From contig VGHJ01000008.1 of NCBI GenBank assembly GCA_016868295.1, positions 19,969 to 83,968 on the forward strand: a stretch of DNA of 64,000 bases, in the 5' to 3' direction. The notes under the pieces are model-generated. The model saw nothing but the letters and a program-made list of their open reading frames with translations. It made no database searches and was not told where the DNA came from. Origin of the DNA: Betaproteobacteria bacterium. GTDB taxonomy: Bacteria > Pseudomonadota > Gammaproteobacteria > Burkholderiales > Rhodocyclaceae. Below are positions 28,232 to 38,745 of the stretch, one piece after another. A program made the position numbers and the translations under genes. The first letter of the stretch is position 1, and the number at the start of each line of letters is the position of its first letter.

Positions 28232-31066
28232 ATGAGCCTGATGAAACAAATGCTCGGCAACTCGTATCTCTTCGGCGCCAACGCGCCCTTCATCGAGGAG
28301 CTCTACGAGTCCTATCTTGTGAACCCGGCGTCCGTCAGCGACGTCTGGCGCGACTACTTCGACCGCCTGCAGAACCTGCCCGGCGCCGGTGTCGGCGGCG
28401 GCCGCGACGTCGCCCACGCCCCGGTGGTCGCCTCCTTCGCCCAGCGCGCCAAGCTCGGCACGCTGCGCGCCGCGCCCGCCGGCGCCGGCACGGACAGGAA
28501 GCAGGTCGCCGTGCTGCAGCTCATCAACGCCTACCGCTTCCTCGGCAACCGCTGGGCGCAGCTCGATCCGCTGAAGCGTGCCGAGCGCCCGGCCATCCAG
28601 GAGCTCGACCCGGCCTTCTACGGTTTCACCGAGGCCGACCTCGGCCAGACCTTCGCCACCGGCAGTTTCGCCGGCCTGCCCGAGCAGGCCACCCTGCGCG
28701 AGATCCTCGAGGCGCTGCGCCAGACCTACTGCGGCACCATCGGCGCCGAGTACATGTATCTGTCGGACGTCGCGCAGAAGCGCTGGATCCAGTCCAGGCT
28801 GGAAACCACGCGTTCCACGCCCGGCTACGCCGCCGAGGACAAGCGCCGCTTCCTGCGCATGGTGACCCAGGCCGAAACGCTCGAGCGCTACCTGCACACC
28901 CGCTACGTCGGGCAGAAGCGCTTCTCGCTCGAGGGTGGTGAATCGCTCATCCTCGCCATGGACCAGCTCATCCGCGTCGCCGGTACCGTCGGCGTGCAGG
29001 AGATGGTGATCGGCATGGCCCATCGCGGACGCCTCAACGTGTTGGTAAACACGCTGGGCAAGCAGCCCTCGACGCTGTTCGCCGAGTTCGAGGGCAAGAA
29101 GGCCACGGTGCTCTCCGCCGGCGACGTCAAGTACCACATGGGCTATTCCTCCGACGTCGCCACCCCCGGCGGCCCGATGCATCTCACGCTGGCCTTCAAC
29201 CCCTCGCACCTCGAGATCGTGAACCCGGTGGTGGCCGGCTCGGTGTATGCGCGCCAGGTCAAGCGCGGCCCCAACGGCAAGGCCGAGGCGCTGCCAGTGC
29301 TCATCCACGGCGACGCCGCGGTGGCGGGGCAGGGGGTCAACCAAGAAACACTCAACTTCTCGCAGACGCGCGGCTATGGCACCGGCGGCACGGTGCACCT
29401 CATCGTAAACAACCAGATCGGCTTCACCACCTCCGACCTGCGCGACTACCGCTCCTCGCTTTACTGCACGGACATCTTCAAGATGGTCGAGGCGCCGATC
29501 TTCCATGTGAACGGCGACGATCCCGAGGCGGTGGCGCTGGTGACCCAGATCGCCATGGAGTTCCGCCAGGAGTTCAGGAAGGATGTGGTGGTCGACATCG
29601 TCTGCTTCCGCAAGCTCGGTCACAACGAGCAGGACGAGCCGATGGTCACCCAGCCGCTCATGTACAAGAAGATCGGCCAGCACCCCGGCACGCGCAAGCT
29701 CTACGCCGACCGGCTCGAGACGCAGGGCGTCGTCGCCTCGGGCGATGCCGAGCAGATGATCAGGGACTACCGTGCCGCGCTCGACGAGGGCCGCCACCTG
29801 ATCGATCCGGTCATCAGCGACTACAACAGCAAGTTCGCCATCGACTGGACGCCGCACATCAACGTCAGGTACACCGAGAAGTGCGACACCACCGTGCCGC
29901 TGAAGGAATTGAAGCGCCTCAGCGAACGCCTCACCGACATCCCGGCCAACTTCACGCTGCATTCGCGCGTGCAGAAGATCATCGAGGACCGCCGCGCCAT
30001 GGGCGCGGGCAAGCTGCCGGTGGACTGGGGCATGGGCGAGAACCTCGCCTACGCCACGCTGCTCGCCGCCGGCTTCAACGTGCGCGTCTCGGGCGAGGAC
30101 GTCGGCCGCGGCACCTTCTTCCATCGCCACGCCGCGCTGCACGACCAGAACCGCGAGAAGTGGGACGAGGGTTCCTGGTGGCCGCTCGCCCACCTGCAGG
30201 AGAAGCAGGGCTGGTTCCACTGCTTCGACTCGGTGCTCTCCGAGGAGGCCGTGCTCGCCTTCGAATACGGCTTCGCCACCGCCAGCCCCAACGAGCTGGT
30301 CGTCTGGGAGGCCCAGTTCGGCGACTTCGCCAACGGCGCCCAGGTCGTCATCGACCAGTTCCTCTCCTCGGGCGAGGCCAAGTGGGGCCGCGGCTGCGGC
30401 CTCGTGCTGTTGCTGCCGCACGGCTACGAGGGCCAGGGCCCGGAGCACTCCTCGGCCCGGCTCGAGCGCTACATGCAGCTCTCCGCCGAGTTCAACTGGG
30501 AGGTCTGCGTGCCGTCGAATGCCGCGCAGATCTACCACCTGCTGCGCCGCCAGATGCTGAGGAAGCAGAGGAAACCCCTGATCGTCATGACGCCGAAGTC
30601 GCTGCTGCGCCACAAGGACGCCACCAGTTCGCTCGACGAGCTGGCCAGGGGCACCTTCCAGACCGTCATCGGCGAGATCGACGAGCTGGATCCGAAGAAG
30701 GTCACCCGCGTCATCGCCTGCGCCGGCAAGGTCTACTACGACCTGTTCGCCGCGCGGCGCGAGCGCAAGGTCGGCAACGTCGCCCTGCTGCGCGTCGAGC
30801 AACTCTATCCCTTCGACGACCGCCGCTTCGCCGAGGAACTCAAGCTCTACCCGAACGCGAAGGAACTGGTCTGGTGCCAGGAAGAGCCGATGAACCAGGG
30901 CGCCTGGTACGCCAAGGCCCACCGGCTCACCGGCGTGCTCGGCAAGGGCCAGACGCTGCACGTCGTCTCGCGGCCGGCCTCGGCCTCGCCGGCGGTCGGC
31001 TATGCCACGAAGCACATGGAGCAACAGAAGGAACTCATCGACGAAGCCCTCTGCTCGAAGAAGTAA
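28232..31066 (+). CDS. sucA: 2-oxoglutarate dehydrogenase E1 component
   Basis: The 944-aa TPP enzyme decarboxylates 2-oxoglutarate. Hallmarks are the N-terminal NSYLFGANAPFIEELYESYLVNPASV, MAHRGRLNVLVNTLGK, GDVKYHMGYSSD, HGDAAVAGQGVNQETLNFSQ, and LLLPHGYEGQGPEHSSARLERYMQL. It is followed after 15 bases by sucB and then lpd, giving the complete dehydrogenase complex in one operon with sdh and gltA. Confidence 0.97.
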   Translation: MSLMKQMLGNSYLFGANAPFIEELYESYLVNPASVSDVWRDYFDRLQNLPGAGVGGGRDVAHAPVVASFAQRAKLGTLRAAPAGAGTDRKQVAVLQLINAYRFLGNRWAQLDPLKRAERPAIQELDPAFYGFTEADLGQTFATGSFAGLPEQATLREILEALRQTYCGTIGAEYMYLSDVAQKRWIQSRLETTRSTPGYAAEDKRRFLRMVTQAETLERYLHTRYVGQKRFSLEGGESLILAMDQLIRVAGTVGVQEMVIGMAHRGRLNVLVNTLGKQPSTLFAEFEGKKATVLSAGDVKYHMGYSSDVATPGGPMHLTLAFNPSHLEIVNPVVAGSVYARQVKRGPNGKAEALPVLIHGDAAVAGQGVNQETLNFSQTRGYGTGGTVHLIVNNQIGFTTSDLRDYRSSLYCTDIFKMVEAPIFHVNGDDPEAVALVTQIAMEFRQEFRKDVVVDIVCFRKLGHNEQDEPMVTQPLMYKKIGQHPGTRKLYADRLETQGVVASGDAEQMIRDYRAALDEGRHLIDPVISDYNSKFAIDWTPHINVRYTEKCDTTVPLKELKRLSERLTDIPANFTLHSRVQKIIEDRRAMGAGKLPVDWGMGENLAYATLLAAGFNVRVSGEDVGRGTFFHRHAALHDQNREKWDEGSWWPLAHLQEKQGWFHCFDSVLSEEAVLAFEYGFATASPNELVVWEAQFGDFANGAQVVIDQFLSSGEAKWGRGCGLVLLLPHGYEGQGPEHSSARLERYMQLSAEFNWEVCVPSNAAQIYHLLRRQMLRKQRKPLIVMTPKSLLRHKDATSSLDELARGTFQTVIGEIDELDPKKVTRVIACAGKVYYDLFAARRERKVGNVALLRVEQLYPFDDRRFAEELKLYPNAKELVWCQEEPMNQGAWYAKAHRLTGVLGKGQTLHVVSRPASASPAVGYATKHMEQQKELIDEALCSKK

Positions 31067-31081
31067 TCCCCGGAGAGAACA

Positions 31082-32332
31082 ATGCTGATTGACGTCAAGG
31101 TCCCCCAACTGTCCGAATCCGTCGCCGAGGCGACCCTGGTCTCCTGGCACAAGCAGGAAGGCCAGGCCGTCGCCCGCGACGAAAACCTCATCGACATCGA
31201 GACCGACAAGGTCGTGCTCGAGCTGCCTGCGCCGGATGCTGGCGTGCTGGTGAAGATCCTCAAGGGCAACGGCGACACCGTCGTCGCCGGCGAGGTCATC
31301 GCCCGGATCGACACCGAGGCGAAGGCGGAAAAAATCCCCCCCAGCTCCCCTTTGCCAAAGGGGGGAGCAACTGCTCCGGCGCCCGCTGCCGCCGCACCGG
31401 CCGGCCCCGCCGCACGCAAGCTGATGGCCGAGAAGGGCCTCGATGCCGCCGGCGTCGAAGGCTCCGGCCGCGGCGGCCGCGTCACCAAGGCCGACGTGAT
31501 GGAAGCCGGCCAGCGCCCGGCTTCACCCCCCCCCTTTGAAAAAGGGGGGGCGGGGGGGATTTCGGCCGCCCCGGCGCGCCCGGCCCTGGCCCAGCCCGTC
31601 GCGCCGGTGAACGTCGACACCATCGTCGGCGAGCGCACCGAGCAGCGCGTGCCGATGAGCCGCCTGCGCGCGCGCATCGCCGAGCGCCTGGTGCAGTCGC
31701 AGTCGACCGCCGCCATCCTCACCACCTTCAACGAGGTGAACATGGCCCCGGTGATGGAGCTGCGCAACAAGTACAAGGACAAGTTCGAGAAGGAGCACGG
31801 CGCCAAGCTCGGCTTCATGTCGTTCTTCGTCAAGGCGGCGGTCGCCGCGCTGAAGAAGTACCCGGTGCTCAACGCCTCCATCGACGGCAACGACATCGTC
31901 TACCACGGCTACTTCGACATCGGCATCGCCGTGGGCAGCCCGCGCGGCCTGGTCGTGCCGATCCTGCGTGATGCCGACCAGCTCTCGCTCGCCGAGATCG
32001 AGAAGAAGATCGCCGAGTTCGGCGCCAAGGCCAAGGACGGCAAGCTCTCCATCGAGGAGCTCACCGGCGGCACCTTCTCCATCTCCAACGGCGGCGTCTT
32101 CGGCTCGATGCTGTCCACGCCGATCATCAACCCGCCGCAGTCGGCCATCCTCGGCATCCACGCCACCAAGGACCGCGCCGTCGTCGAGAACGGCCAGGTC
32201 GTCGTCCGCCCGATGAACTACCTGGCGATGTCCTACGATCACCGCATCATCGACGGCCGCGAGGCGGTGCTCGGGCTGGTGACCATGAAGGAAGCGCTGG
32301 AAGACCCGGCGCGGTTGCTGCTGGAGATCTGA
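31082..32332 (+). CDS. sucB: 2-oxoglutarate dehydrogenase E2, dihydrolipoyl succinyltransferase
   Basis: The 416-aa protein has a lipoyl domain (1-77, lipoyl Lys in [10 protein letters not shown]), a peripheral-subunit binding domain (about 105-142, [31 protein letters not shown]) and a catalytic domain ending [13 protein letters not shown] with the active His and Asp. It transfers succinyl groups from E1 to CoA. Both linkers contain peptides encoded by palindromic repeats: [13 protein letters not shown] before the binding domain and [14 protein letters not shown] after it. Confidence 0.97.
   Translation: MLIDVKVPQLSESVAEATLVSWHKQEGQAVARDENLIDIETDKVVLELPAPDAGVLVKILKGNGDTVVAGEVIARIDTEAKAEKIPPSSPLPKGGATAPAPAAAAPAGPAARKLMAEKGLDAAGVEGSGRGGRVTKADVMEAGQRPASPPPFEKGGAGGISAAPARPALAQPVAPVNVDTIVGERTEQRVPMSRLRARIAERLVQSQSTAAILTTFNEVNMAPVMELRNKYKDKFEKEHGAKLGFMSFFVKAAVAALKKYPVLNASIDGNDIVYHGYFDIGIAVGSPRGLVVPILRDADQLSLAEIEKKIAEFGAKAKDGKLSIEELTGGTFSISNGGVFGSMLSTPIINPPQSAILGIHATKDRAVVENGQVVVRPMNYLAMSYDHRIIDGREAVLGLVTMKEALEDPARLLLEI
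31331..31370 (+). repeat. CCCCTTTG/CAAAGGGG palindromic repeat, in-frame in the first sucB linker
   Basis: AAATCCCCCCCAGCTCCCCTTTGCCAAAGGGGGGAGCAA forms a hairpin and codes [12 protein letters not shown]. It is inverted relative to the copy at 31523-31563. Confidence 0.8.
31523..31563 (-). repeat. CCCCTTTG/CAAAGGGG palindromic repeat, in-frame in the second sucB linker
   Basis: CACCCCCCCCTTTGAAAAAGGGGGGGCGGGGGGGATTTC codes [14 protein letters not shown]. With its inverted partner it flanks the subunit-binding domain coding sequence. Confidence 0.8.
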
Positions 32333-32335
32333 GCG

Positions 32336-33770
<1,435 letters not shown>

Positions 33771-33772
<2 letters not shown>

Positions 33773-33857
33773 TTGCCCGTACCCGGTTGCCAGTTGCCAG
33801 ATGAACAGCGAGGCGCGCGGACCTACTGGGAACCGGCAACCGGCAACTGACAACCAG
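33771..33857. repeat. heptamer inverted-arm repeat (TTGCCAG), copy 1, between lpd and zapE
   Basis: The left arm CGGTTGCCAGTTGCCAG is matched by the right arm AACCGGCAACCGGCAACTGACAACC. The arms are built from 7-base units, TTGCCAG and its complement. A longer version lies between rnfC and rnfD. The arm spans the alternative zapE start (ATG 33801). Confidence 0.8.
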
Positions 33858-33860
33858 GGC

Positions 33861-34940
33861 ATGCTCCACGCCCTGGACGCCCAGTTCCAGTCGCGCCGCA
33901 TCGTCCCCGACGAATCCCAGCGGGCCGCCGCCGGGCGCCTGCAGCGCCTCCACGACGAACTCGTCGCCTTCAAGCACAAGCGCCGCACGAAGCTGCGCAA
34001 GTTCGTCATCAACCCGCCGGTCCCGCGCGGCGTCTTTCTCTGGGGCGGCGTCGGGCGCGGCAAGAGCCTGCTGATGGACTGCTTCTTCGACACCTTGCCC
34101 TACCAGCGCAAGCGGCGCGTGCACTTCCACGCCTTCATGCGCGAGGTGCACGAGCGCCTGCGCGCCCTGAAAAACGAGGAGGATCCGCTGCTCAAGGCGG
34201 CGGACGCCATCGCGCGGCAGACGCGCCTGATGTGCTTCGACGAGTTCCACGTCTCCGACATCGCCGACGCCATGATCCTCGGCCGCCTGATGGAGGCCCT
34301 CTTCGAGCGCGGCGTGGTGTTCTGCCTGACGTCCAACTATCCGCCCGACGGCCTCTATCCGAACGGCCTGCAGCGGCACAACTTCCTGCCCACGATCGGG
34401 CTGCTGAAGGACCGGCTCGACGTGCTGGAGGTCGACGGCGGCGTCGACTACCGCCTGCGCGCGCTGAAAAAGGTCGAGGTCTACCACGTCCCCGCCGACG
34501 CCGAAGGCGAGGCGAAGATGGAAGCCGCCTTCCGCGAGCTCTCCGGCGGCGAGGGCCACCGGCGGCCGGTGAACATCCTCGAGCGCGAGCTGCCGGTCCG
34601 GCGCCGCGCCATCGGCGTCATCTGGTTCGACTTCGCCACGCTGTGCATGGGGCCGCGCTCGCAGAACGACTACCTCGAGATCGCCCGCCGCTACCACACC
34701 GTCTTTCTCTCCGGCGTGCCGCGCATGACGCGCGAGCAGGGCAACGAGGCGCGCCGCTTCACCTGGCTGGTCGACGTCTTCTACGACCACAAGGTCAAGC
34801 TCGTCATGACCGCCCACTGCGAGGCCGCCGAGCTCTACCGCGAAGGCGCGCAGTCCGGCGAATTCCACCGCACCGTCAGCCGCCTCGTCGAGATGCGCAC
34901 GCGCGACTACCTTGGCGCACAGCACCGGGCCGAGGAGTAA
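33861..34940 (+). CDS. zapE: cell division protein ZapE (AFG1-like ATPase)
   Basis: The 359-aa AFG1-like ATPase has Walker A GGVGRGKSLLMD, RVHFHAFM, the Walker B region CFDEFHVSDIADAMIL, and TSNYPPDGLYPNGLQRHNFLP. ZapE acts at the division ring under stress and lowers Z-ring stability. ATG 33861 (MLHALDAQF) was preferred; the frame is also open from ATG 33801 inside the repeat element, giving about 20 unusual extra residues. Linkage to sucAB-lpd is common in betaproteobacteria. Confidence 0.92.
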   Translation: MLHALDAQFQSRRIVPDESQRAAAGRLQRLHDELVAFKHKRRTKLRKFVINPPVPRGVFLWGGVGRGKSLLMDCFFDTLPYQRKRRVHFHAFMREVHERLRALKNEEDPLLKAADAIARQTRLMCFDEFHVSDIADAMILGRLMEALFERGVVFCLTSNYPPDGLYPNGLQRHNFLPTIGLLKDRLDVLEVDGGVDYRLRALKKVEVYHVPADAEGEAKMEAAFRELSGGEGHRRPVNILERELPVRRRAIGVIWFDFATLCMGPRSQNDYLEIARRYHTVFLSGVPRMTREQGNEARRFTWLVDVFYDHKVKLVMTAHCEAAELYREGAQSGEFHRTVSRLVEMRTRDYLGAQHRAEE

Positions 34941-34958
34941 TCCCCACGTCCGCCGCGG

Positions 34959-34982
34959 CGCCGTGTCACGCGGACTGACGTT
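34959..34982 (-). repeat. dispersed 24-bp motif, copy 6 (after zapE)
   Basis: On the minus strand it reads AACGTCAGTCCGCGTGACACGGCG. It lies 18 bases after the zapE stop, in a 158-base gap that otherwise holds nothing I recognise. Confidence 0.7.
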
Positions 34983-35098
34983 TGCCGGGAAGACGCGCCG
35001 GCCGGCGCAGCGTAATCGGTGAAATGATTGGTCTCCAAAGAAAGCATTCCACGACTGGACAGCTACTTTCGACAGAGAATCTTCGCCGTGCCTGCAGG

Positions 35099-36247
35099 TC
35101 AGGCCGCCAGCGCGGCGAGCCAGCGCGCGGCCGGCTCGATGGCGACGCGGCCGCGCTGCTCGGGCTGGCGCAGGTCGCGCACGAGTTGCACCGCGCCGAC
35201 GTCGGGGAAGCGTTCCGCCAGGGCTGCCAGGTAGGGCGAGACGCTGGCATCGGCCAGCTTGCATTCGGCGAAGCCGATCGGCTGCTCGGCCTCGCACAGG
35301 ACGAAATCCACCTCGCGGCCGTCCTTGTCGCGCACATAGTGGAGCGACAGCGGGCGCCCGGCGACGTCCTGCAGATAGTGCGCATGCTTGAGCAGCATGG
35401 CGGCGCAGGCGTTCTCGAAGCGCGCGCCTTCGTTGGCGCCGGCCAGTGCCGTGTCGAAGAAATAGACCTTGGGTTCCTTCAGCAGGGCGCGCGCGATGTT
35501 GCGGCTGTAGGGCCGCACGACGAAGACGACGTAGAGCGCCTCGAGGATGTCGAGATAGCGGGCCAGGGTGGTCGGCGAGACCTGCAGGTCTCGCGCGATG
35601 GAGGCGAGGGACAGCGGTGCGCCGACCCGCTCGCGCAGCAGGGCCAGGAAATGGCGCATGGCGCGCAGCTCATGCACGCGGGAGAACTCCAGGATGTCCT
35701 CGCGGATGAGGTCGTCGAGATACTGGCGGCGCCAGCGCTCGGCCTCGACGGGCGTCTCGGCGAGGAACGGCTCCGGGAAGCCGCCGCGCGCCAGGATGCT
35801 CTCCAGCGCGTCGTCGGGCGTCGCGCCCGTGACATCGCGCCATTCGCGCACCGAGAGCGGATGCAGCCGCACTGCGAAGTAGCGGCCGGCGAGCGATGCG
35901 CCGGACTGACGGAAAGTGTCCAGGCGCGCACTGCCGGTGACGAGCAGGGCCTGACCCGGCGGCCGGCCGTCGTAGGCGCCCTTTAGGTAGTTTTTCCAGT
36001 CGCGCATCTTGTGGATCTCGTCGAGCACGACGAGCCCCGCGCGCGGGCTCCAGGCCTGGTCGAGCAGGATGCGCCGGTCGTTGGGTACGTCCCAGTTGAG
36101 GTACTGGGCGTGCGGCCAATCCGTCATGAGGGAACGGGCCAGCGTGGTCTTGCCGACCTGGCGCGGGCCGGTGAGGAAGACCATCTTGCGGCCGAGGTCG
36201 GCGCGGAGGGCGGTTTCGAGGTAGCGCTGCATCCGACTATTTTCCAT
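35099..36247 (-). CDS. AAA ATPase with C-terminal DUF4143 domain
   Basis: The 382-aa protein has an N-terminal AAA_14 P-loop (TGPRQVGKTTLARSL), Walker B LVVLDEIHK, a sensor-like LVTGSARLD, and a C-terminal DUF4143 region (FENACAAMLLKHAHYL ... EVDFVLCEAEQPIGFAECKLAD) of restriction-nuclease-like fold. Such genes are widespread, patchily distributed and often thought to be defence- or toxin-linked, but the function is unproven. It stands alone, with repeated GGAAAATAGTC boxes over its start codon suggesting tight or self control. Confidence 0.85.
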   Translation of the reverse strand: MENSRMQRYLETALRADLGRKMVFLTGPRQVGKTTLARSLMTDWPHAQYLNWDVPNDRRILLDQAWSPRAGLVVLDEIHKMRDWKNYLKGAYDGRPPGQALLVTGSARLDTFRQSGASLAGRYFAVRLHPLSVREWRDVTGATPDDALESILARGGFPEPFLAETPVEAERWRRQYLDDLIREDILEFSRVHELRAMRHFLALLRERVGAPLSLASIARDLQVSPTTLARYLDILEALYVVFVVRPYSRNIARALLKEPKVYFFDTALAGANEGARFENACAAMLLKHAHYLQDVAGRPLSLHYVRDKDGREVDFVLCEAEQPIGFAECKLADASVSPYLAALAERFPDVGAVQLVRDLRQPEQRGRVAIEPAARWLAALAA

Positions 36248-36284
36248 CGTTATGGAAAATGGTCAAGACTATTTTCCAGAATCG
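36232..36284 (-). promoter_or_regulatory. repeated TGGAAAATAGTC operator boxes at the DUF4143 ATPase gene start
   Basis: On the minus strand, TGGAAAATAGTC occurs twice as direct repeats, once upstream and once within the first codons (ATGGAAAATAGTC). Between them, ATTTTCCAT-AACG-ATGGAAAAT forms a perfect inverted repeat spanning the start codon. This looks like a repressor site blocking both transcription and translation. Confidence 0.6.
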
Positions 36285-36297
36285 TGGCGTTTCGTCG

Positions 36298-36321
36298 CGC
36301 CGTGTCGTGGCGGCTGACTTT
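36298..36321 (-). repeat. dispersed 24-bp motif, copy 7 (gene end)
   Basis: On the minus strand it reads AAAGTCAGCCGCCACGACACGGCG. It begins directly after the stop codon of the small exported protein. Confidence 0.75.
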
Positions 36322-36663
36322 CTATTTGCCCGAGCCGCAGGATGCGTTGAGCCTGCCGTCCTGCAGCTGAATCTGCGGCGGCAGCTCGCCGCAGAGCCTG
36401 GCCAGGTCGGCGGCGGCGGCGTCGAGGGCGGCGCGCCAGCCGCCCGGGCGGGCGGCGCTGTAGTTCACCATGGTGCGGCCCTGGGCGCCGGTCGACTGGA
36501 TGTGGAACCAGGTCACCTGCGCGCCGGCACAGTCGGTGCGGCGCACGTTGGAGATGTCGGTGCGCTTCGCCTGCCCGCCGGCGGCGGCGCAGAGGTCATC
36601 CAGCGCGTCGGCCTGCGCCGTGCCGAGGCAGAGCAGGGCCATGAGAGGGAGCAGGCGCTTCAT
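36322..36663 (-). CDS. small exported protein of unknown function
   Basis: The 113-aa protein has a clear signal peptide (MKRLLPLMALLCLGTAQA) and a mature part of about 95 residues with four cysteines (LCAAAGG, TDCAGAQ, LCGELPP, ASCGSGK), suggesting disulfides in the periplasm. The ATG overlaps the end of the MFS gene by four bases, so it is co-translated with the transporter. I do not recognise the family. Confidence 0.65.
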   Translation of the reverse strand: MKRLLPLMALLCLGTAQADALDDLCAAAGGQAKRTDISNVRRTDCAGAQVTWFHIQSTGAQGRTMVNYSAARPGGWRAALDAAAADLARLCGELPPQIQLQDGRLNASCGSGK

Positions 36664-37841
36664 GGCGGCAGTATAGCCCTGCGCCGCTTCAGCCAGAGCA
36701 GGGCGCTGGCGAAGGCGGTGAGGGCGACGAAGGGCAGGGCGATCTGGTTGAGCACCGTCCAGCCGGCGCTGGTGACGAGCAGGCCGGAGCCGAAGGAGGA
36801 GCCGGCCATGGCGAAGAACATGAGGAAGTCGTTGAGGCCCTGCGTCTTGGCCTTTTCCTCGGGCGCGTAGGCCTCGGTGAGCAGCGTCGTGCCGCCGACG
36901 AAGAGGAAGTTCCAGCCGACGCCGAGCAGCAGCAGCGCCCACCAGAAGTGCATCAGCGTGAGGCCCTGCACGGCGATGGCGATGCAGCCGGCCATCAGCG
37001 CCGCGCCGGCGAGCAGGATGTTCACCACACCGAAGCGGGTGATCAGGTGTCCGGTGAAGAAGCTCGGCGCGAACATGCCGATGACGTGCCACTGCAGCAC
37101 GAAGGCGGTGTCGCCGAAACCCAGCCCGCAGAAGTCCATGGCCAGCGGCGTGGCGTTCATGAGGAGGTTCATCACGCCGTAGCCCACCGTCGCCGCCAGC
37201 GCGGCGACGATGAACACCGGCTGGCGCGCGATCTCGGCGAGCGGCCGGCCGCCGCCGTGCTGTTCGGACTGACTTTGCGGCGGGAAGCGCAGCGTCGCGG
37301 CGATGGCCATGGCGACGAGGGCGAAGCCGATGAGCGAGGCGTAGGAGGCGAGGTACTGCGGCGCGACGAGGTCGCGCGTCGCCTGGCCCACCGCCGGGCC
37401 GATGAAGCCGCCGACGATGCCGCCGGCCAGCGTGAGCGAAATGGCGCGGCTCTTCCAGTCGGGCGTCGCCACTTCCGCCGCGGCGAAGCGCAGGTACTGG
37501 CCGAAGGCCTGGTAGATGCCCGAGCAGAAGGTGGCGGCGCAGAGCAGCCAGAAGCTCTGCAGCCAGATCGCCAGCGCGCCGACGGCGCCGCCGAGCATGC
37601 CGCAGAAGGCGCCGAGGAGGAAGCCGGCGCGGCGGCCATGCAGGCGCATGAAGTGCGAGGCGGGCAGGGTCGACACAGCGGAACCCAGCACATAGCCCAC
37701 CACCGGCAGGGTGGCGAGGCGCTTGTCCGGCGCCAGGGCGTAGCCGGCCAGCGCGTTGATGGCGACGAGGGTGACGCCGTTGGTGAGCAGCAGGGCCTGG
37801 CAGGCGGCGAGCAGCGAGACGGCGCGATGGGCGGGATTCAT
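36660..37841 (-). CDS. major facilitator superfamily transporter
   Basis: The 393-aa protein has about 12 hydrophobic segments and MFS-like loop sequences (FMRLHGRRAGFLLGAFCGMLGG between helices 2 and 3). The central cytoplasmic loop (RFPPQSQSEQHGGGRPLAEIARQ) is partly encoded by a copy of the dispersed 24-bp motif. The substrate is unknown. It is followed by the small exported protein. Confidence 0.85.
   Translation of the reverse strand: MNPAHRAVSLLAACQALLLTNGVTLVAINALAGYALAPDKRLATLPVVGYVLGSAVSTLPASHFMRLHGRRAGFLLGAFCGMLGGAVGALAIWLQSFWLLCAATFCSGIYQAFGQYLRFAAAEVATPDWKSRAISLTLAGGIVGGFIGPAVGQATRDLVAPQYLASYASLIGFALVAMAIAATLRFPPQSQSEQHGGGRPLAEIARQPVFIVAALAATVGYGVMNLLMNATPLAMDFCGLGFGDTAFVLQWHVIGMFAPSFFTGHLITRFGVVNILLAGAALMAGCIAIAVQGLTLMHFWWALLLLGVGWNFLFVGGTTLLTEAYAPEEKAKTQGLNDFLMFFAMAGSSFGSGLLVTSAGWTVLNQIALPFVALTAFASALLWLKRRRAILPP
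37253..37276 (-). repeat. dispersed 24-bp motif, copy 8 (inside the MFS gene)
   Basis: On the minus strand it reads AAAGTCAGTCCGAACAGCACGGCG. It encodes QSQSEQHG in the loop between the two halves of the transporter. Confidence 0.75.
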
Positions 37842-37850
37842 CCCGCCATT

Positions 37851-38615
37851 CTATTCGACGAGGTCGCGGTAGGCGTGCCAGGTGGCGTGGCCGAGCACGG
37901 GGCCGATGAGCACCATGCCGGCGAGGAAGGTGACGAGGCCGAGGCCGCCGAGCAGCGCGATGAGGCCGGCCCAGACGAACATCGGCGCCGGATTCATGAA
38001 GAGGGCGCGCACGCTGGCGATCGCGGCGGTGATGGCGTCGTGGCCGCGGTCGAGCATGAGCGGGATGGCGATGAGACTGATGGCGAAGGCGATCAGGGCG
38101 AAGAGGCCGCCGACGGCGAAGTAGGCGGCGAGGAAGCCGAGGTGGTCGGTCGACACGACGTGGCGCAGGAAGCCGCTCATGGTCGGCATCTCGCCGGAGT
38201 AGAAGAGGGCGAACACCACCATCGAGGCGCGCGCCCAGACGAGGAAGATCACCAGCAGGATGGCGGTGAAGATGCCGAGGTTGCCGGCGTTGCCCTTCCA
38301 GGCCATCAGGGTCGGGCCGAGGCTGCAGGGCTGGCCCTTTTCGCGGCGGCGGCTGATCTCGTAGAGGCCGATGGCGAAGAAGGGGCCGCCGATGAGGAAG
38401 CCCGAGGTGACGGCGGCGATGTACTCGGGCGCGCCGCCCAGCGCCAGCACCATCAGCGCGCCGCCGCCGACGAAGCAGATGCCGTAGAACAGGCTGGCGA
38501 AGGGGCAGGAGAGCAGGTCGCCCCAGCCGCGCCTGAGCCAGGCGAGCGGCTGCTCGATCTCGACGGTGCGGATGGTCGGGAAGGCCGGTGCGGGCCGGCT
38601 CTGTTCGGCGGTCAT
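37851..38615 (-). CDS. DUF2189 integral membrane protein
   Basis: The 254-aa protein has six or so membrane segments and the family-like N-terminus RTVEIEQPLAWLRRGWGDLLSCPFASLFYGICFVGGG. DUF2189 proteins are of unknown function and are sometimes annotated as cytochrome-oxidase-like. Start 38615 (MTAEQSRP) has GAGGAGA just upstream. It ends nine bases before the MFS gene begins and may share its transcript. Confidence 0.82.
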   Translation of the reverse strand: MTAEQSRPAPAFPTIRTVEIEQPLAWLRRGWGDLLSCPFASLFYGICFVGGGALMVLALGGAPEYIAAVTSGFLIGGPFFAIGLYEISRRREKGQPCSLGPTLMAWKGNAGNLGIFTAILLVIFLVWARASMVVFALFYSGEMPTMSGFLRHVVSTDHLGFLAAYFAVGGLFALIAFAISLIAIPLMLDRGHDAITAAIASVRALFMNPAPMFVWAGLIALLGGLGLVTFLAGMVLIGPVLGHATWHAYRDLVE

Positions 38616-38702
38616 GTCGTCTCCTCGGGGCCCGGTCTGCGCCGGTTGATTTAGGTTTGAAGCGATTCTAGCGGGGGGATTCGGGCGAGGCAAGGAGTAT
38701 TG

Positions 38703-38741
38703 CCCCTCTCCCGCTTGCGGGAGAGGGGCAGGGGGAGAGGG
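38703..38741. repeat. CCCTCTCCCGC palindromic repeat, intergenic copy
   Basis: CCCCTCTCCCGC-TT-GCGGGAGAGGGG is followed by CAGGGGGAGAGGG. It lies in the gap 38616-38858, which also holds the short ORF described next. Confidence 0.85.
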
Positions 38742-38745
38742 TGGC

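Noticed and set aside
35895-35920. GGACTGACGGAAAGTG as a further dispersed-motif copy
   Set aside because: The first block is altered and the ACGGCG block is absent at the fixed distance; the codons fit the normal ATPase sequence.
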